Assembly (NCBI RefSeq): GCF_000717025.1
Contig: NZ_JNXG01000008.1
Location: forward strand, 1 to 64,000
From: Streptomyces atroolivaceus
GTDB lineage: Bacteria; Actinomycetota; Actinomycetes; Streptomycetales; Streptomycetaceae
Length of the DNA stretch: 64,000 nt
Reading direction: 5' to 3'
Numbering within the stretch: position 1 is the stretch's first letter; each line of letters opens with the position of its first letter. The translations under genes and the position numbers were made by a program. This document shows positions 1 to 8,205 of this stretch, one piece after another. The notes beneath the pieces were generated by a model, which searched no databases, was not told where the DNA came from, and saw nothing but the letters and a program-made list of their open reading frames with translations.

Positions 1-374
1 CGCCGCCGCCCCACCCCCCGGCACCCGCACGAGGTCCCGCCCCCGCGCCCGGACACCACAGCGACCTCCGCCGGCTGCGCACCGCCTACCGCCTGCTGCG
101 CCGCGTCTCGACCCTCACCGCCCTCGGCTACTTCACCCTGTTCCTCCTGCTGTCCGGCTACGCCCCCGCCCTGATGACCCGGCCCGTCGGAGACGGCGGC
201 CTCACCACCGGCCTCCTCCTCGGCCTCTGCCAGCTCCCCGTGGCACTGGCGGCCATCGCCGTCTACGAGTGGACCGCCCGCCGCACCGTCGACCCGCTCA
301 GCGCCGGACTCCGCGACCGCGCACGCCGCGACGACCCGCCGCCGGCGGACCGCAGGAAAGGGGCGGGCCGGTGA
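1..374 (+). CDS. DUF485-type small membrane protein, 5' end missing
   Basis: The reading frame is already open at base 3 and ends in TGA at 372-374, so only the C-terminal ~123 residues are present. A basic, Arg-rich stretch leads into a first hydrophobic segment (LTALGYFTLFLLLSGYAP) and a second (LLLGLCQLPVALAAIAVYEW), followed by a charged tail. Two membrane spans with this layout directly upstream of an SSS-family acetate symporter is the usual arrangement of DUF485 proteins such as YjcH. The symporter start overlaps this stop (GTGA), which suggests translational coupling. The role is unknown; it is thought to accompany the transporter. Confidence 0.75.
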   Translation, partial: PPPHPPAPARGPAPAPGHHSDLRRLRTAYRLLRRVSTLTALGYFTLFLLLSGYAPALMTRPVGDGGLTTGLLLGLCQLPVALAAIAVYEWTARRTVDPLSAGLRDRARRDDPPPADRRKGAGR

Positions 375-1978
375 ACGTGTTCGACGAGTCCGCCCAGACG
401 ATGTCCCTCACCGCGTTCATCGCCGTAGCGAGCGTCACCCTGCTGCTCTGCGTCATGACCGGACCCGACCGCGACGACCTCGACGCCTTCTACACCGGCT
501 ACCGCTCGCTCTCACCCCTGCGGGGCGGCCTCGCCATCGCCGGCGACTACCTCTCCGCCGCCACCGTCCTCGGCACCACCGGAGTCATCGCCCTCACCGG
601 CCACGACGGACTCGTCCTCGCCCTCAGCACGGCACTGTCCCTGGTCCTGCTGATGTTCCTGCTCGCCGAACCCCTGCGCAACGCGGGCCGGTTCACCATG
701 GGCGACATGCTCACCCGCCGGGCCCCCGGCCGGGCCGCCCGCATCGCCTCCTGCGCCGTCACCCTCGCCGCCCTGCTGCCCCTGATGGTCGTCCAGCTCG
801 CCGGCAGCGGCAATCTGCTCGCCTTCATCCTCGGCTTCGACAGCTCCGGATTCCGCACCGGCTCCATCGTCGCGCTCGGCATCGTCATGATCGGCTACGC
901 GGCCATCGGGGGCATGAAGGGGACCGCCCTCATCCAGATCATCAAGACCGTCGTACTCCTCGGCGCGGGACTCCTCGTCTCCGTACTCGTCCTCCACCGC
1001 TTCGACTGGGACACCGGCGCACTCCTCCACGCCGCCGCGACCGGGAGCGGCGCGGGCACCGGCTACCTGCACTCCGGACTCCAGTTCGGCGGCAACGACC
1101 TCGACATGATCAGCTCCGAACTGACCGTCGTACTCGGCGCCGCCTGCCTGCCCCACATCACGATGCGTATGACCGGCGTCCGCGACGCGCAGGCGGTCCG
1201 CCGCTCCCTGTCCTGGGCCGTCGGCGTCGTCGTCGGCCTCTGCCTCCTCCTCGCCGTCATCGGCTTCGGAGCCGCCGCCCTCGTCGGCCACGACCGCATC
1301 ACCGCCGCCGGCGCCCAGGGCAACAGCGCCGTCCTCCAGGTCACCGGAGCCGTCGCCGGCGGCGGCGGCACCGGGGCGCTCGTCGTCACCACCATGACCA
1401 CGGCGATCTTCCTGACCCTGCTCGCCTCCGTCGCCGGAATGATCCTGGCCTGCGCCAACTCCCTCGCCCACGACCTGTTCGCCCACGGGCTGCGCACCCG
1501 GAATCCCATGGGGAACCGCACCGAGATGGCCACCGCCCAGGGCGCGGCCATCGGCGTGGGAGCACTCGCCGTCACCCTCGCCGTCCTCGCACGGCACTGG
1601 AACGTCCAGGCGCTCGTCACCCTCTCCTTCTGCATCGGCGCGTCCGCCATCGCCCCGGCCCTCGTCTACAGCATGTTCTGGCGCCGCTACACCCGCACCG
1701 GCCTGCTCTGCACCCTCATCGGCGGCACCGCCTGCGTACTCGTCCTGATCACCGGCACCGACCTGGTCTCCGGCTCACCCGGATCCGTCTTCCCCCACCG
1801 CGACTTCAACTGGTTCCCGCTCACCACGACCGGCCTCGTCTCCGTCCCCTTCGGCTTCCTGGCCGGCTGGCTCGGCACCGTTCTCGGCCGGGACACGGAC
1901 ACCACCGCGCAACGCCGCCAGTACGAAGCCGTCGAACCCTGGATCCTCGCGGGAGCCCCGCCCGCCGGACGGCACTGA
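371..1978 (+). CDS. cation/acetate-type sodium:solute symporter
   Basis: 535 residues with about 13 hydrophobic spans. The N-terminus carries the SSS-family signature: a YTGYRS-like motif before the first core helix, then GGLAIAGDYLSAATVLGTTG, as in ActP/MctC monocarboxylate permeases. It probably takes up acetate or related short acids with Na+. The GTG start at 371 was chosen because it overlaps the preceding DUF485 stop; the open frame extends further upstream, but that part is Arg/Pro-rich and out of character. The family is secure; the substrate is inferred from the DUF485 partner. Confidence 0.85.
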   Translation: MNVFDESAQTMSLTAFIAVASVTLLLCVMTGPDRDDLDAFYTGYRSLSPLRGGLAIAGDYLSAATVLGTTGVIALTGHDGLVLALSTALSLVLLMFLLAEPLRNAGRFTMGDMLTRRAPGRAARIASCAVTLAALLPLMVVQLAGSGNLLAFILGFDSSGFRTGSIVALGIVMIGYAAIGGMKGTALIQIIKTVVLLGAGLLVSVLVLHRFDWDTGALLHAAATGSGAGTGYLHSGLQFGGNDLDMISSELTVVLGAACLPHITMRMTGVRDAQAVRRSLSWAVGVVVGLCLLLAVIGFGAAALVGHDRITAAGAQGNSAVLQVTGAVAGGGGTGALVVTTMTTAIFLTLLASVAGMILACANSLAHDLFAHGLRTRNPMGNRTEMATAQGAAIGVGALAVTLAVLARHWNVQALVTLSFCIGASAIAPALVYSMFWRRYTRTGLLCTLIGGTACVLVLITGTDLVSGSPGSVFPHRDFNWFPLTTTGLVSVPFGFLAGWLGTVLGRDTDTTAQRRQYEAVEPWILAGAPPAGRH

Positions 1979-2050
1979 CCGCGCCCCCCTCCGTCGGGGC
2001 TCGGCCGAGGGCGGCCGAGATCGAGGCCGCCGGGATGCGAGGATGCAAGG

Positions 2051-2854
2051 ATGGACATAGTCAGCAGGAACAACGTCACGGTGACAGGCCCCCAGGACGC
2101 ACCGGTCCTCCTCCTGGCGCACGGGTTCGGCTGTGACCAGAACATGTGGCGACTGGTCGCACCGGCGCTGGCCGAGAACTACCGCGTCATCCAGTTCGAC
2201 TACGTGGGATCGGGCCGGTCGGACCTCTCGGCGTGGGACGCGACCCGCTACGCCACGCTGGACGGATACGCCCAGGACGTCGTGGAGATCTGCGAAGCAC
2301 TCGACCTGCGCGAGGTCAGCTTCGTCGGGCACTCGGTCAGCTCCATGGTCGGCGTACTCGCGGCAGCGGCCACACCGGACCGGATCACCTCACTGATCAT
2401 GATCGGCCCCTCCCCCTGCTACGTCGACTCCCCCGGTTACCGGGGCGGATTCAGCGCCGAGGACATCGACGAGCTCCTGGAATCCCTCGATTCCAACTAC
2501 CTCGGCTGGTCCGCGACCATGGCACCGGTCATCATGGGCAACCCCGACCGCCCCGAGCTCGGCGAGGAACTGACCAACAGCTTCTGCGCCACCGACCCGG
2601 CCATCGCCCGCGTCTTCGCCAGGGCCACCTTCCTGTCCGACAGCCGCGACGACCTCAAGACGGTGAACGTCCCCACGCTGGTCCTGGAATGCTCGCAGGA
2701 CGTCATCGCCCCCCGGGAGGTGGGCGCGTACGTCCACGACGTCATCCCGGGCAGCCGCCTCGTCACCCTCGACGCGACGGGCCACTGCCCCCAGCTCAGC
2801 GCCCCCGAAGCGACCCTGGCCGCCCTCACCGAATTCATCGGGAACCAGTCGTGA
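2051..2854 (+). CDS. rsbQ: RsbQ-like alpha/beta hydrolase
   Basis: 267-residue alpha/beta hydrolase without signal peptide. The N-terminus (SRNNVTVTG then AHGFGCDQNMWR and FDYVGSGRSD) closely follows Bacillus RsbQ. The catalytic triad is readable: Ser95 in GHSVSS, Asp217 and His245. In Bacillus subtilis RsbQ is needed for RsbP phosphatase activity in energy stress and is thought to supply a small hydrophobic ligand; the same job is inferred here because the next gene is RsbP-like and its ATG overlaps this stop (TGATG). GAGG lies 8 nt before the ATG. The fold is certain and the role very likely from the gene pair. Confidence 0.85.
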   Translation: MDIVSRNNVTVTGPQDAPVLLLAHGFGCDQNMWRLVAPALAENYRVIQFDYVGSGRSDLSAWDATRYATLDGYAQDVVEICEALDLREVSFVGHSVSSMVGVLAAAATPDRITSLIMIGPSPCYVDSPGYRGGFSAEDIDELLESLDSNYLGWSATMAPVIMGNPDRPELGEELTNSFCATDPAIARVFARATFLSDSRDDLKTVNVPTLVLECSQDVIAPREVGAYVHDVIPGSRLVTLDATGHCPQLSAPEATLAALTEFIGNQS

Positions 2855-4137
2855 TGTGCCGCACCGGGCCCAGCCCCGACCCGCCGGAAGGCGGGGAGAC
2901 CACCTCCACCGACGCGGCGTTCACCGCCCTGCTGGAGGACAGCGCCGACGAACTCTACGAGTCCGCCCCCTGCGGCTACCTGTCCACCCTCATGGACGGA
3001 ACCATCGCGAAGATCAACACCACGCTGCTGACCTGGCTCGGCCGGTCCCGCGAAGAGGTCGTGGGCCGCATGCGCTTCACCGACCTGCTGACCGTCGGCG
3101 GCAAGATCTACCACGACACCCACTTCGCCCCCCTCCTGAGCATGCAGGGCAGCGTCAGTGGCATCGCCCTCGACATCAAGAAGGCCGAGGGCGGCCGGCT
3201 CCCCGTGCTCCTCAGCTCCGTGACGAAGAACGACAGCACCGGCCGGCCCCAGCTGATCCGCACCACGGTGTTCGACGCCAGCGACCGGCGCGCCTACGAA
3301 CGTGAACTGCTCCGCGAGCGCCAGGTCGCCGAAGCAGCACGCACACAGGCCGAGGAGGACCGCGAACGCCTGCAGGAGGCACTCGCGGTGCTGCAGCAGA
3401 GTCTGCTGCCGGCGGCCCTCCCCCCGGTACCGGGCATGGAAGCCGCATCCCACTACCACACCGCCTCACCGGACCGTCTCGGCGGAGACTTCTACGACCT
3501 CTTCCCCCTCGACGGCAAACGCTGGGCCTTCTTCCTCGGCGACGTCTGCGGCAAAGGCCCCCAGGCCGCCGCCGTGACCTCCCTGACCCGCTACACCCTG
3601 CGGGCCGCGGCCCTCCACGACCCGGACCCCGTGGCAGCGCTCACCACCCTCAACACCGTCCTCCACGAGCGGTACGCCGCAGGCGACCCCCGCTACTGCA
3701 CCGCCATCTTCGGCGTCCTCGAACAGGCCGGCGACACCGTGAAGGTCGAACTCGCCTCCGGCGGCCACCCCCCGGCCCTCGTCATGCGCCAGGACGGCAG
3801 CGCCGAATACCTCCCCACCCCCGGCGGCCTCCTCGTCGGCATCCTGCCCTCCGCACCGTTCACCGCCACCACGACCGAGCTGGCAGCAGGAGACACCCTC
3901 CTGCTCTACACGGACGGCCTCACCGAGGCCCGGATCGGCGAAGAGCGCGAACTGTTCGGGGACGTCGCCCTGCGCGACTTCGCGGCAGACCTCACCCACA
4001 CCGCCCCGCACGAAGTCATCGAGGCCATGACCGGCCTGCTCAACAGCTTCGGCGACGGCCTGGACGACGACACCGCCCTCCTGGCCCTCGGCGTACCCAC
4101 CGACCGGCCCGACACCGGGAGCGACTCCCCGACATGA
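2854..4137 (+). CDS. rsbP: RsbP-like PAS-PP2C (SpoIIE) phosphatase
   Basis: 427 residues: a PAS-like sensor domain (~30-145), a charged helical linker likely to form a coiled coil (~146-185), and a SpoIIE/PP2C phosphatase domain (~190-420). Metal-binding aspartates sit in GGDFYD (Asp212), GDVCGKG (Asp230), YTDGLTEA and DDDTALLAL. This is the architecture of Bacillus RsbP, which dephosphorylates the STAS anti-anti-sigma protein RsbV. The rsbQ-like gene lies immediately upstream and an STAS gene overlaps the end (ATGA), so sensor, activator and probable substrate lie in one operon. The start is ATG 2854; an in-frame GTG at 2851 is a minor alternative. Confidence 0.85.
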   Translation: MCRTGPSPDPPEGGETTSTDAAFTALLEDSADELYESAPCGYLSTLMDGTIAKINTTLLTWLGRSREEVVGRMRFTDLLTVGGKIYHDTHFAPLLSMQGSVSGIALDIKKAEGGRLPVLLSSVTKNDSTGRPQLIRTTVFDASDRRAYERELLRERQVAEAARTQAEEDRERLQEALAVLQQSLLPAALPPVPGMEAASHYHTASPDRLGGDFYDLFPLDGKRWAFFLGDVCGKGPQAAAVTSLTRYTLRAAALHDPDPVAALTTLNTVLHERYAAGDPRYCTAIFGVLEQAGDTVKVELASGGHPPALVMRQDGSAEYLPTPGGLLVGILPSAPFTATTTELAAGDTLLLYTDGLTEARIGEERELFGDVALRDFAADLTHTAPHEVIEAMTGLLNSFGDGLDDDTALLALGVPTDRPDTGSDSPT

Positions 4138-4484
4138 GCCCACTGACGACCATCGTCCAGGACACCGACACCGGACCCGTACTGCACATCGCCGGAGAAC
4201 TCGACTACAGCACCGCCGCCGAACTCCGCGAGACCGTCACCGGCCTGGCCCTCAGACCCGGCCAGCGCCTCGTACTCGACCTCGCGCACCTCGGCTTCTG
4301 CGACTCCAGCGGCATCACCGCCTTCATCGTCGCCCGCAACCACGCCACCGCCGCCCAGGCCGAGATCGCCCTGGTCGCCGTGCCCGGCCCCGTCCTCCGC
4401 ATCCTCCGCGTCACCGGGCTCGACCAGGTGTTCTCACTCGAACCCGGCACCGACGCACAGAACGGCCGGACCGCAAGCGGCTGA
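4134..4484 (+). CDS. STAS anti-anti-sigma factor (RsbV/SpoIIAA-like)
   Basis: 116 residues covering a whole STAS domain: beta strands around VLHIAGELD, then the phosphorylatable motif LGFCDSSGITAF, in which the first or second Ser of DSSG is the kinase target in RsbV/SpoIIAA. It overlaps the RsbP-like phosphatase gene by ATGA, so it is the obvious candidate substrate: dephosphorylated, it would bind an anti-sigma kinase and free a sigma factor. No anti-sigma kinase or sigma gene lies nearby, so the downstream target must be encoded elsewhere. Confidence 0.85.
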   Translation: MSPLTTIVQDTDTGPVLHIAGELDYSTAAELRETVTGLALRPGQRLVLDLAHLGFCDSSGITAFIVARNHATAAQAEIALVAVPGPVLRILRVTGLDQVFSLEPGTDAQNGRTASG

Positions 4485-4525
4485 CCGCCCCGGACCCGGC
4501 CCCCGCACCGGGCCCCGGCACACCC

Positions 4526-5422
4526 TCACTCCCCCGGTTCCGCGACCACGCGCCCCGTCAGAGCCGCCAGCGAATGACGCACGTGCGCCATGTGCGCCTG
4601 CACCTCCTCGCGCACCTCCTCGTGCTCCCGCAGCACCCGCTCCGTCTCCCGCACCACCCGCTCCTCCGCCACCCCGGCCCCCGACAACAACTCCGCCGCA
4701 CGCGCCTCCGCGTCCTCCTGACCGTGCCGCGCCGCCTCCTCCGCCTCCGCGAGCTCCCGCCGCGCCCCCGCCAGCAGCGCCTCCCCACGGGCCGTCAGCT
4801 CCGCCTCACGCCGCGCCGCCTCGGCCTCCGCAGCGGCGACCTCCGCATCCACCGCCTTGCCCCGCTCGGCATGCTCCTGCTCCTGATGCGACAACACCCC
4901 CGCCGTACGCCGACGCGTCTCCGCCATCTCCTCCTCCGCGGCCCCACGCACCTCACCGGCCTCCCGGCGCGCCTCCTCCACCAGCGCACCGGCAGCATCC
5001 CGCGCCGCCGCCAGCACCCCCTCCGCAATCGCATCCGCCTCCGCACGCACCACCCCCGCCCGCACACGCGCCGCCTCACGGACCTCCCTGCCCGCCACAT
5101 CCGCCGCGTCCCGCAGCGCATGCGCCTCCTCCAGCGCCGCACCCCGCGCCGCCTCCGCCTCGGCCTCCGCCAGAGCCAGAATCTGCTGCGCCCGCTCCCC
5201 CAACGACTGATACGTCTGCGGCGCGAGCGAAGCCACCACCTCACCCAGCCGCACCGACTCCGCCGCGAGTTCCTCCACCAGTCCGGTCAGCCGCGAGATC
5301 CGCTCCAGGGCCCCGTCCCGCTCCGCCGACAGCGAAGCCACCACGCGGTCCACCTGCTCAGGACGGTAACCACGCCCCCGGACGCCGACGAAACCGAACG
5401 CGGACACCGGTCCACCACTCAT
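4526..5422 (-). CDS. Ala/Glu-rich coiled-coil protein, DivIVA/Scy-like
   Basis: About 298 residues, almost entirely heptad-type coiled coil rich in Ala, Glu and Arg. A short N-terminal segment (FGFVGVRGRGYRPEQVDRV) resembles the membrane-binding head of DivIVA-type proteins; similar Streptomyces proteins are often labelled cellulose-binding without good reason. No transmembrane segment or signal peptide is seen. The ATG at 5422 (MSGGPVSAF) is preferred, with AGGG about 9 nt upstream; the frame stays open to a TTG at 5476 with an ATG at 5461. It lies 215 bp downstream of the SUKH-4 gene on the same strand. A scaffold or polar-growth role is inference only. Confidence 0.7.
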   Translation of the reverse strand: MSGGPVSAFGFVGVRGRGYRPEQVDRVVASLSAERDGALERISRLTGLVEELAAESVRLGEVVASLAPQTYQSLGERAQQILALAEAEAEAARGAALEEAHALRDAADVAGREVREAARVRAGVVRAEADAIAEGVLAAARDAAGALVEEARREAGEVRGAAEEEMAETRRRTAGVLSHQEQEHAERGKAVDAEVAAAEAEAARREAELTARGEALLAGARRELAEAEEAARHGQEDAEARAAELLSGAGVAEERVVRETERVLREHEEVREEVQAHMAHVRHSLAALTGRVVAEPGE

Positions 5423-5637
5423 CCCTGAAGCCCTCTTCCCGCTCTCCGACGCCCCGACCATCAAGCCATACGTCAAGGATGCGGCAATTGGCCCGCAAGT
5501 CGGAATCGATCAGCTGCATTCAGGACGGAAGCGACCCGCATCACAGAACCGCTCACAGAACCCCACACAGAAGGCGCCCGCCCCACCAAGGGACAAGCGC
5601 CTCCCGCACACAACAGATCAGACCCGGCCGGACCCGA

Positions 5638-8205
5638 TCACAGCAACCCGTCCCACATCTGCTCCAGCAGAACCGACCACCAGCCCTCCGGCGACGCCAG
5701 CGCCGCCGGATCGATCGCCACCAGCTGCGCCTGGAAATCCACCGTCCAACGGCCGGCCTGCTCCGGATTCAACCCGAACCTCAGCCGCCACATCCGGCCC
5801 AGCAACGCCATCGACCGCACGAACTCAGGCAGCCCCGTGTTCACGAACTGCGGCGGCACCGGCTGACCACCCGGCCCCGCCTCCACCGGCACGGCCACGA
5901 TGTTCGCCGTCCCGTACTGCACACAGATCGCCCGGCCGAAGTCCGAACCCATCACCAGATACGAACCCGCGTCCGACGCAGCCTGCACCTGACGCTGCGC
6001 CGCCAGCTCCGCCAGCGTCGGCACCACCGGATGACCCGGCTGAGCCCAGAAGAACGGCCCGAAATCGGCAGGCAGCCCAGCCCACACCAGCGTCCGCGCC
6101 ACCACCTCCGGCACACCCTGCCGGGACACCGCCCGCTGGTCGAAGCGCAGCACACCAGGACCGAACGCCCCGTGCAGCTCCTCCGCCAACGCCTCCGGCG
6201 GCACCGCCATCGCAGGCGGCATCTGCGGCAACGGCGCCCGCACCGGAGCCGGCCGCGCCGGACCGTCGGCCACCTGATGCAGCTCACCCTGATGCGTCAG
6301 CAGATGCTGCATACCCTGCTGCCGGCTCGCGTGATCCGTGCCGTACGGCGCCACACTCGTGATCCGCACCTGCGGCCAGGTCTCCCGGATCATCCGCGCA
6401 CAGTAACCACCCGGAAGCTCACACGACTCCAGCTCCGTATGCAGCTCGATGACCTGCTGCGGCGGAACGTTCATCGCACGCAGCTCATGCAGCATCTGCC
6501 ACTCCGGATGCGGAGTACCCGGCGCCGAACGCCGGATCAACTGCTGCTCGCTGCCGTCGGCCGCACGGAAACGCAGCACGGCCTGATACCCCGGCCCGAC
6601 CGTCGGAAGACCCGCCGGCTGCTGCGGATAGCCGTACGCCCCTGAAGGCGGCGGCGGAGTGTGCGGGCCCGGACCCTGCATCCCGGGAAGACCGGGAGGA
6701 CCGGGAGGCCCCGGAGGACCGGGCGGCTGCGGCGCGCCCGGACCGACCTGCCCCGGACCCGCCAGCATCGTCGCGGCATGGTGCACCCCACCACCCGGAG
6801 GCGGCGTCGCACCCGGCGGAGGACCGGGCGGACCGGGCGGACCGGGCGGGCCGGGCGGAGGCGTGGAACCGGGCGGAGGCGGCGTCGCACCAGGAGCACC
6901 GGGGGCACCAGGAGCACCCGGCGCACCAGGAGGGCCGGGCGGAGCCGGAGGACCGGGCGGGCCCGGAGGACGCGGCGCGTTCGGGCCCCCGATGCTCGCA
7001 TCGGCGAACATCGTCGCCGCATGATGCATCCCGCCACCCGGAGGCGGAGTCGCACCAGGAGGACCAGGAGGAGCAGGCGGCTGAGCACCCGGAGGCGGAG
7101 TGGCACCCGAAGCCGGCGCCCCAGGAGGGCCGAGCTGCGAGACGAGCTGCGTCGGCACGTAACCACCCGCCGGAGCACCCGGCGCACCCGGCCCCGAAGG
7201 CGGCGGAGTCGCCCCCGGCCGCACCCCCGGCGTACCCGGCGCCCCCGGAGGCGGCGGAGCCGTCGGCCCCGGCCCCCGCGCACCCCTCGGCGGCACCACG
7301 GCCTTGCTCGTCGCCGCGTCCGCTATGTCCCCCGCACCCGGCCCAGGAGCCGCAGGAGCCGCAGGAGCCCCAGAAGCAGGCACCCCCGGAGGCGGCGCCT
7401 GCGGGTCCAGCCCCGGAACGACCGCGGTCGCCGGCAACCGGCTGCCACCCGACATCAGCGCCGTGGGCGCCTCCGCCGAAACCACCGGCGGCGGAGCCTC
7501 GTCATCGTCCGACCCGGAAAGCGGCGGCGCGAACACCGTCTCCGGCAACGGCACCCCACCCTCGTCCCCGTGCGCGTTCGTGTCCGTACCCGCCCAAGGA
7601 GTCGCCCCGGCAGGCACCCCGTCGTTCACCGTCGGCTCATGATCCCGCTGCCCGCCGGCCGCCGGCCACCCCGCCCCCGAACCGGCACCACCCGGCGAGG
7701 AAACGGAAGAAGAAGGTGCAGCAGGAGCCGCACCCTCATCCGAACCGGAAGAACCAGCAGACGAAGAAGACGGCACAGCATCGGCAGACGGCGGCACATC
7801 CGCCTCCGCACGCCGGTCCGGAATCCCCAGCTTGTCCGCCGCCTCCTGAAGCCACTCCGGCGGAGTCAACAAGAACGACGTCTGATTCAGATCGATACGC
7901 CGCGGCGGCTCCGGAGCAGCAGCCCCCGCAACCGCGGACACCCCGTACTCCTCCTCGTACCGCCGGATCACCTCACCCACCGGCAGCCCCGGCCACAACG
8001 TCGCCTCACCACTGTCCCGGGCGATCACCAGCCGCTGACGGCCCCCGTCCGAAACAGGACCCTCCGCACGATCCTCGGCCCACACCACGAAACCCAGCTC
8101 GAACTCACGAACCCGGACCTCGCGGTGCTGATACGCGGGCACGTCACCGTTGACCCACTCATCCGCCCGCTCCTGCGCCTGCGCGAACGTCACCACCGCG
8201 CTCAC
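5638..8205 (-). CDS. Imm35-like / collagen-like linker / deaminase-like / SUKH-4 multidomain protein
   Basis: 855 residues in four parts. Residues 1-90 look like an Imm35/YrhB domain (DEWVNGD, FVVWAEDRAE, RLVIARDSGEATLWP). Residues ~135-530 are low-complexity Pro/Gly/Ala with collagen-like GPP runs. Residues ~538-640 read as a deaminase-like fold: HPE at 566-568 could be the zinc/catalytic HxE, and HTELESC...PGGYC gives Cys595 and Cys602 as possible zinc ligands. Residues ~660-855 resemble SUKH-4 immunity domains. Imm35 and SUKH families occur in polymorphic-toxin immunity loci. The GTG start overlaps the stop of the HNH-SUKH gene (GTGA), so the two are co-translated. Domain calls are by eye; SUKH-4 and Imm35 are more secure than the deaminase. 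Confidence 0.75.
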   Translation of the reverse strand: MSAVVTFAQAQERADEWVNGDVPAYQHREVRVREFELGFVVWAEDRAEGPVSDGGRQRLVIARDSGEATLWPGLPVGEVIRRYEEEYGVSAVAGAAAPEPPRRIDLNQTSFLLTPPEWLQEAADKLGIPDRRAEADVPPSADAVPSSSSAGSSGSDEGAAPAAPSSSVSSPGGAGSGAGWPAAGGQRDHEPTVNDGVPAGATPWAGTDTNAHGDEGGVPLPETVFAPPLSGSDDDEAPPPVVSAEAPTALMSGGSRLPATAVVPGLDPQAPPPGVPASGAPAAPAAPGPGAGDIADAATSKAVVPPRGARGPGPTAPPPPGAPGTPGVRPGATPPPSGPGAPGAPAGGYVPTQLVSQLGPPGAPASGATPPPGAQPPAPPGPPGATPPPGGGMHHAATMFADASIGGPNAPRPPGPPGPPAPPGPPGAPGAPGAPGAPGATPPPPGSTPPPGPPGPPGPPGPPPGATPPPGGGVHHAATMLAGPGQVGPGAPQPPGPPGPPGPPGLPGMQGPGPHTPPPPSGAYGYPQQPAGLPTVGPGYQAVLRFRAADGSEQQLIRRSAPGTPHPEWQMLHELRAMNVPPQQVIELHTELESCELPGGYCARMIRETWPQVRITSVAPYGTDHASRQQGMQHLLTHQGELHQVADGPARPAPVRAPLPQMPPAMAVPPEALAEELHGAFGPGVLRFDQRAVSRQGVPEVVARTLVWAGLPADFGPFFWAQPGHPVVPTLAELAAQRQVQAASDAGSYLVMGSDFGRAICVQYGTANIVAVPVEAGPGGQPVPPQFVNTGLPEFVRSMALLGRMWRLRFGLNPEQAGRWTVDFQAQLVAIDPAALASPEGWWSVLLEQMWDGLL
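6646..7293 (-). repeat. collagen-like GPP/GAP repeats with a duplicated box
   Basis: This part of the SUKH-4 gene encodes runs of Gly-Pro-Pro and Gly-Ala-Pro triplets. Embedded in it are two near-identical 18-residue boxes, GATPPPGGG(M/V)HHAATM(F/L)A, encoded at 7003-7056 and 6760-6813. The degeneracy at DNA level is low, so the region is prone to slippage and length variation. Confidence 0.8.

Noticed and set aside
6673..7090. Short direct repeats resembling a CRISPR array
   Set aside because: They are in-frame codons for GPP/GAP triplets without uniform spacers; no cas genes nearby.
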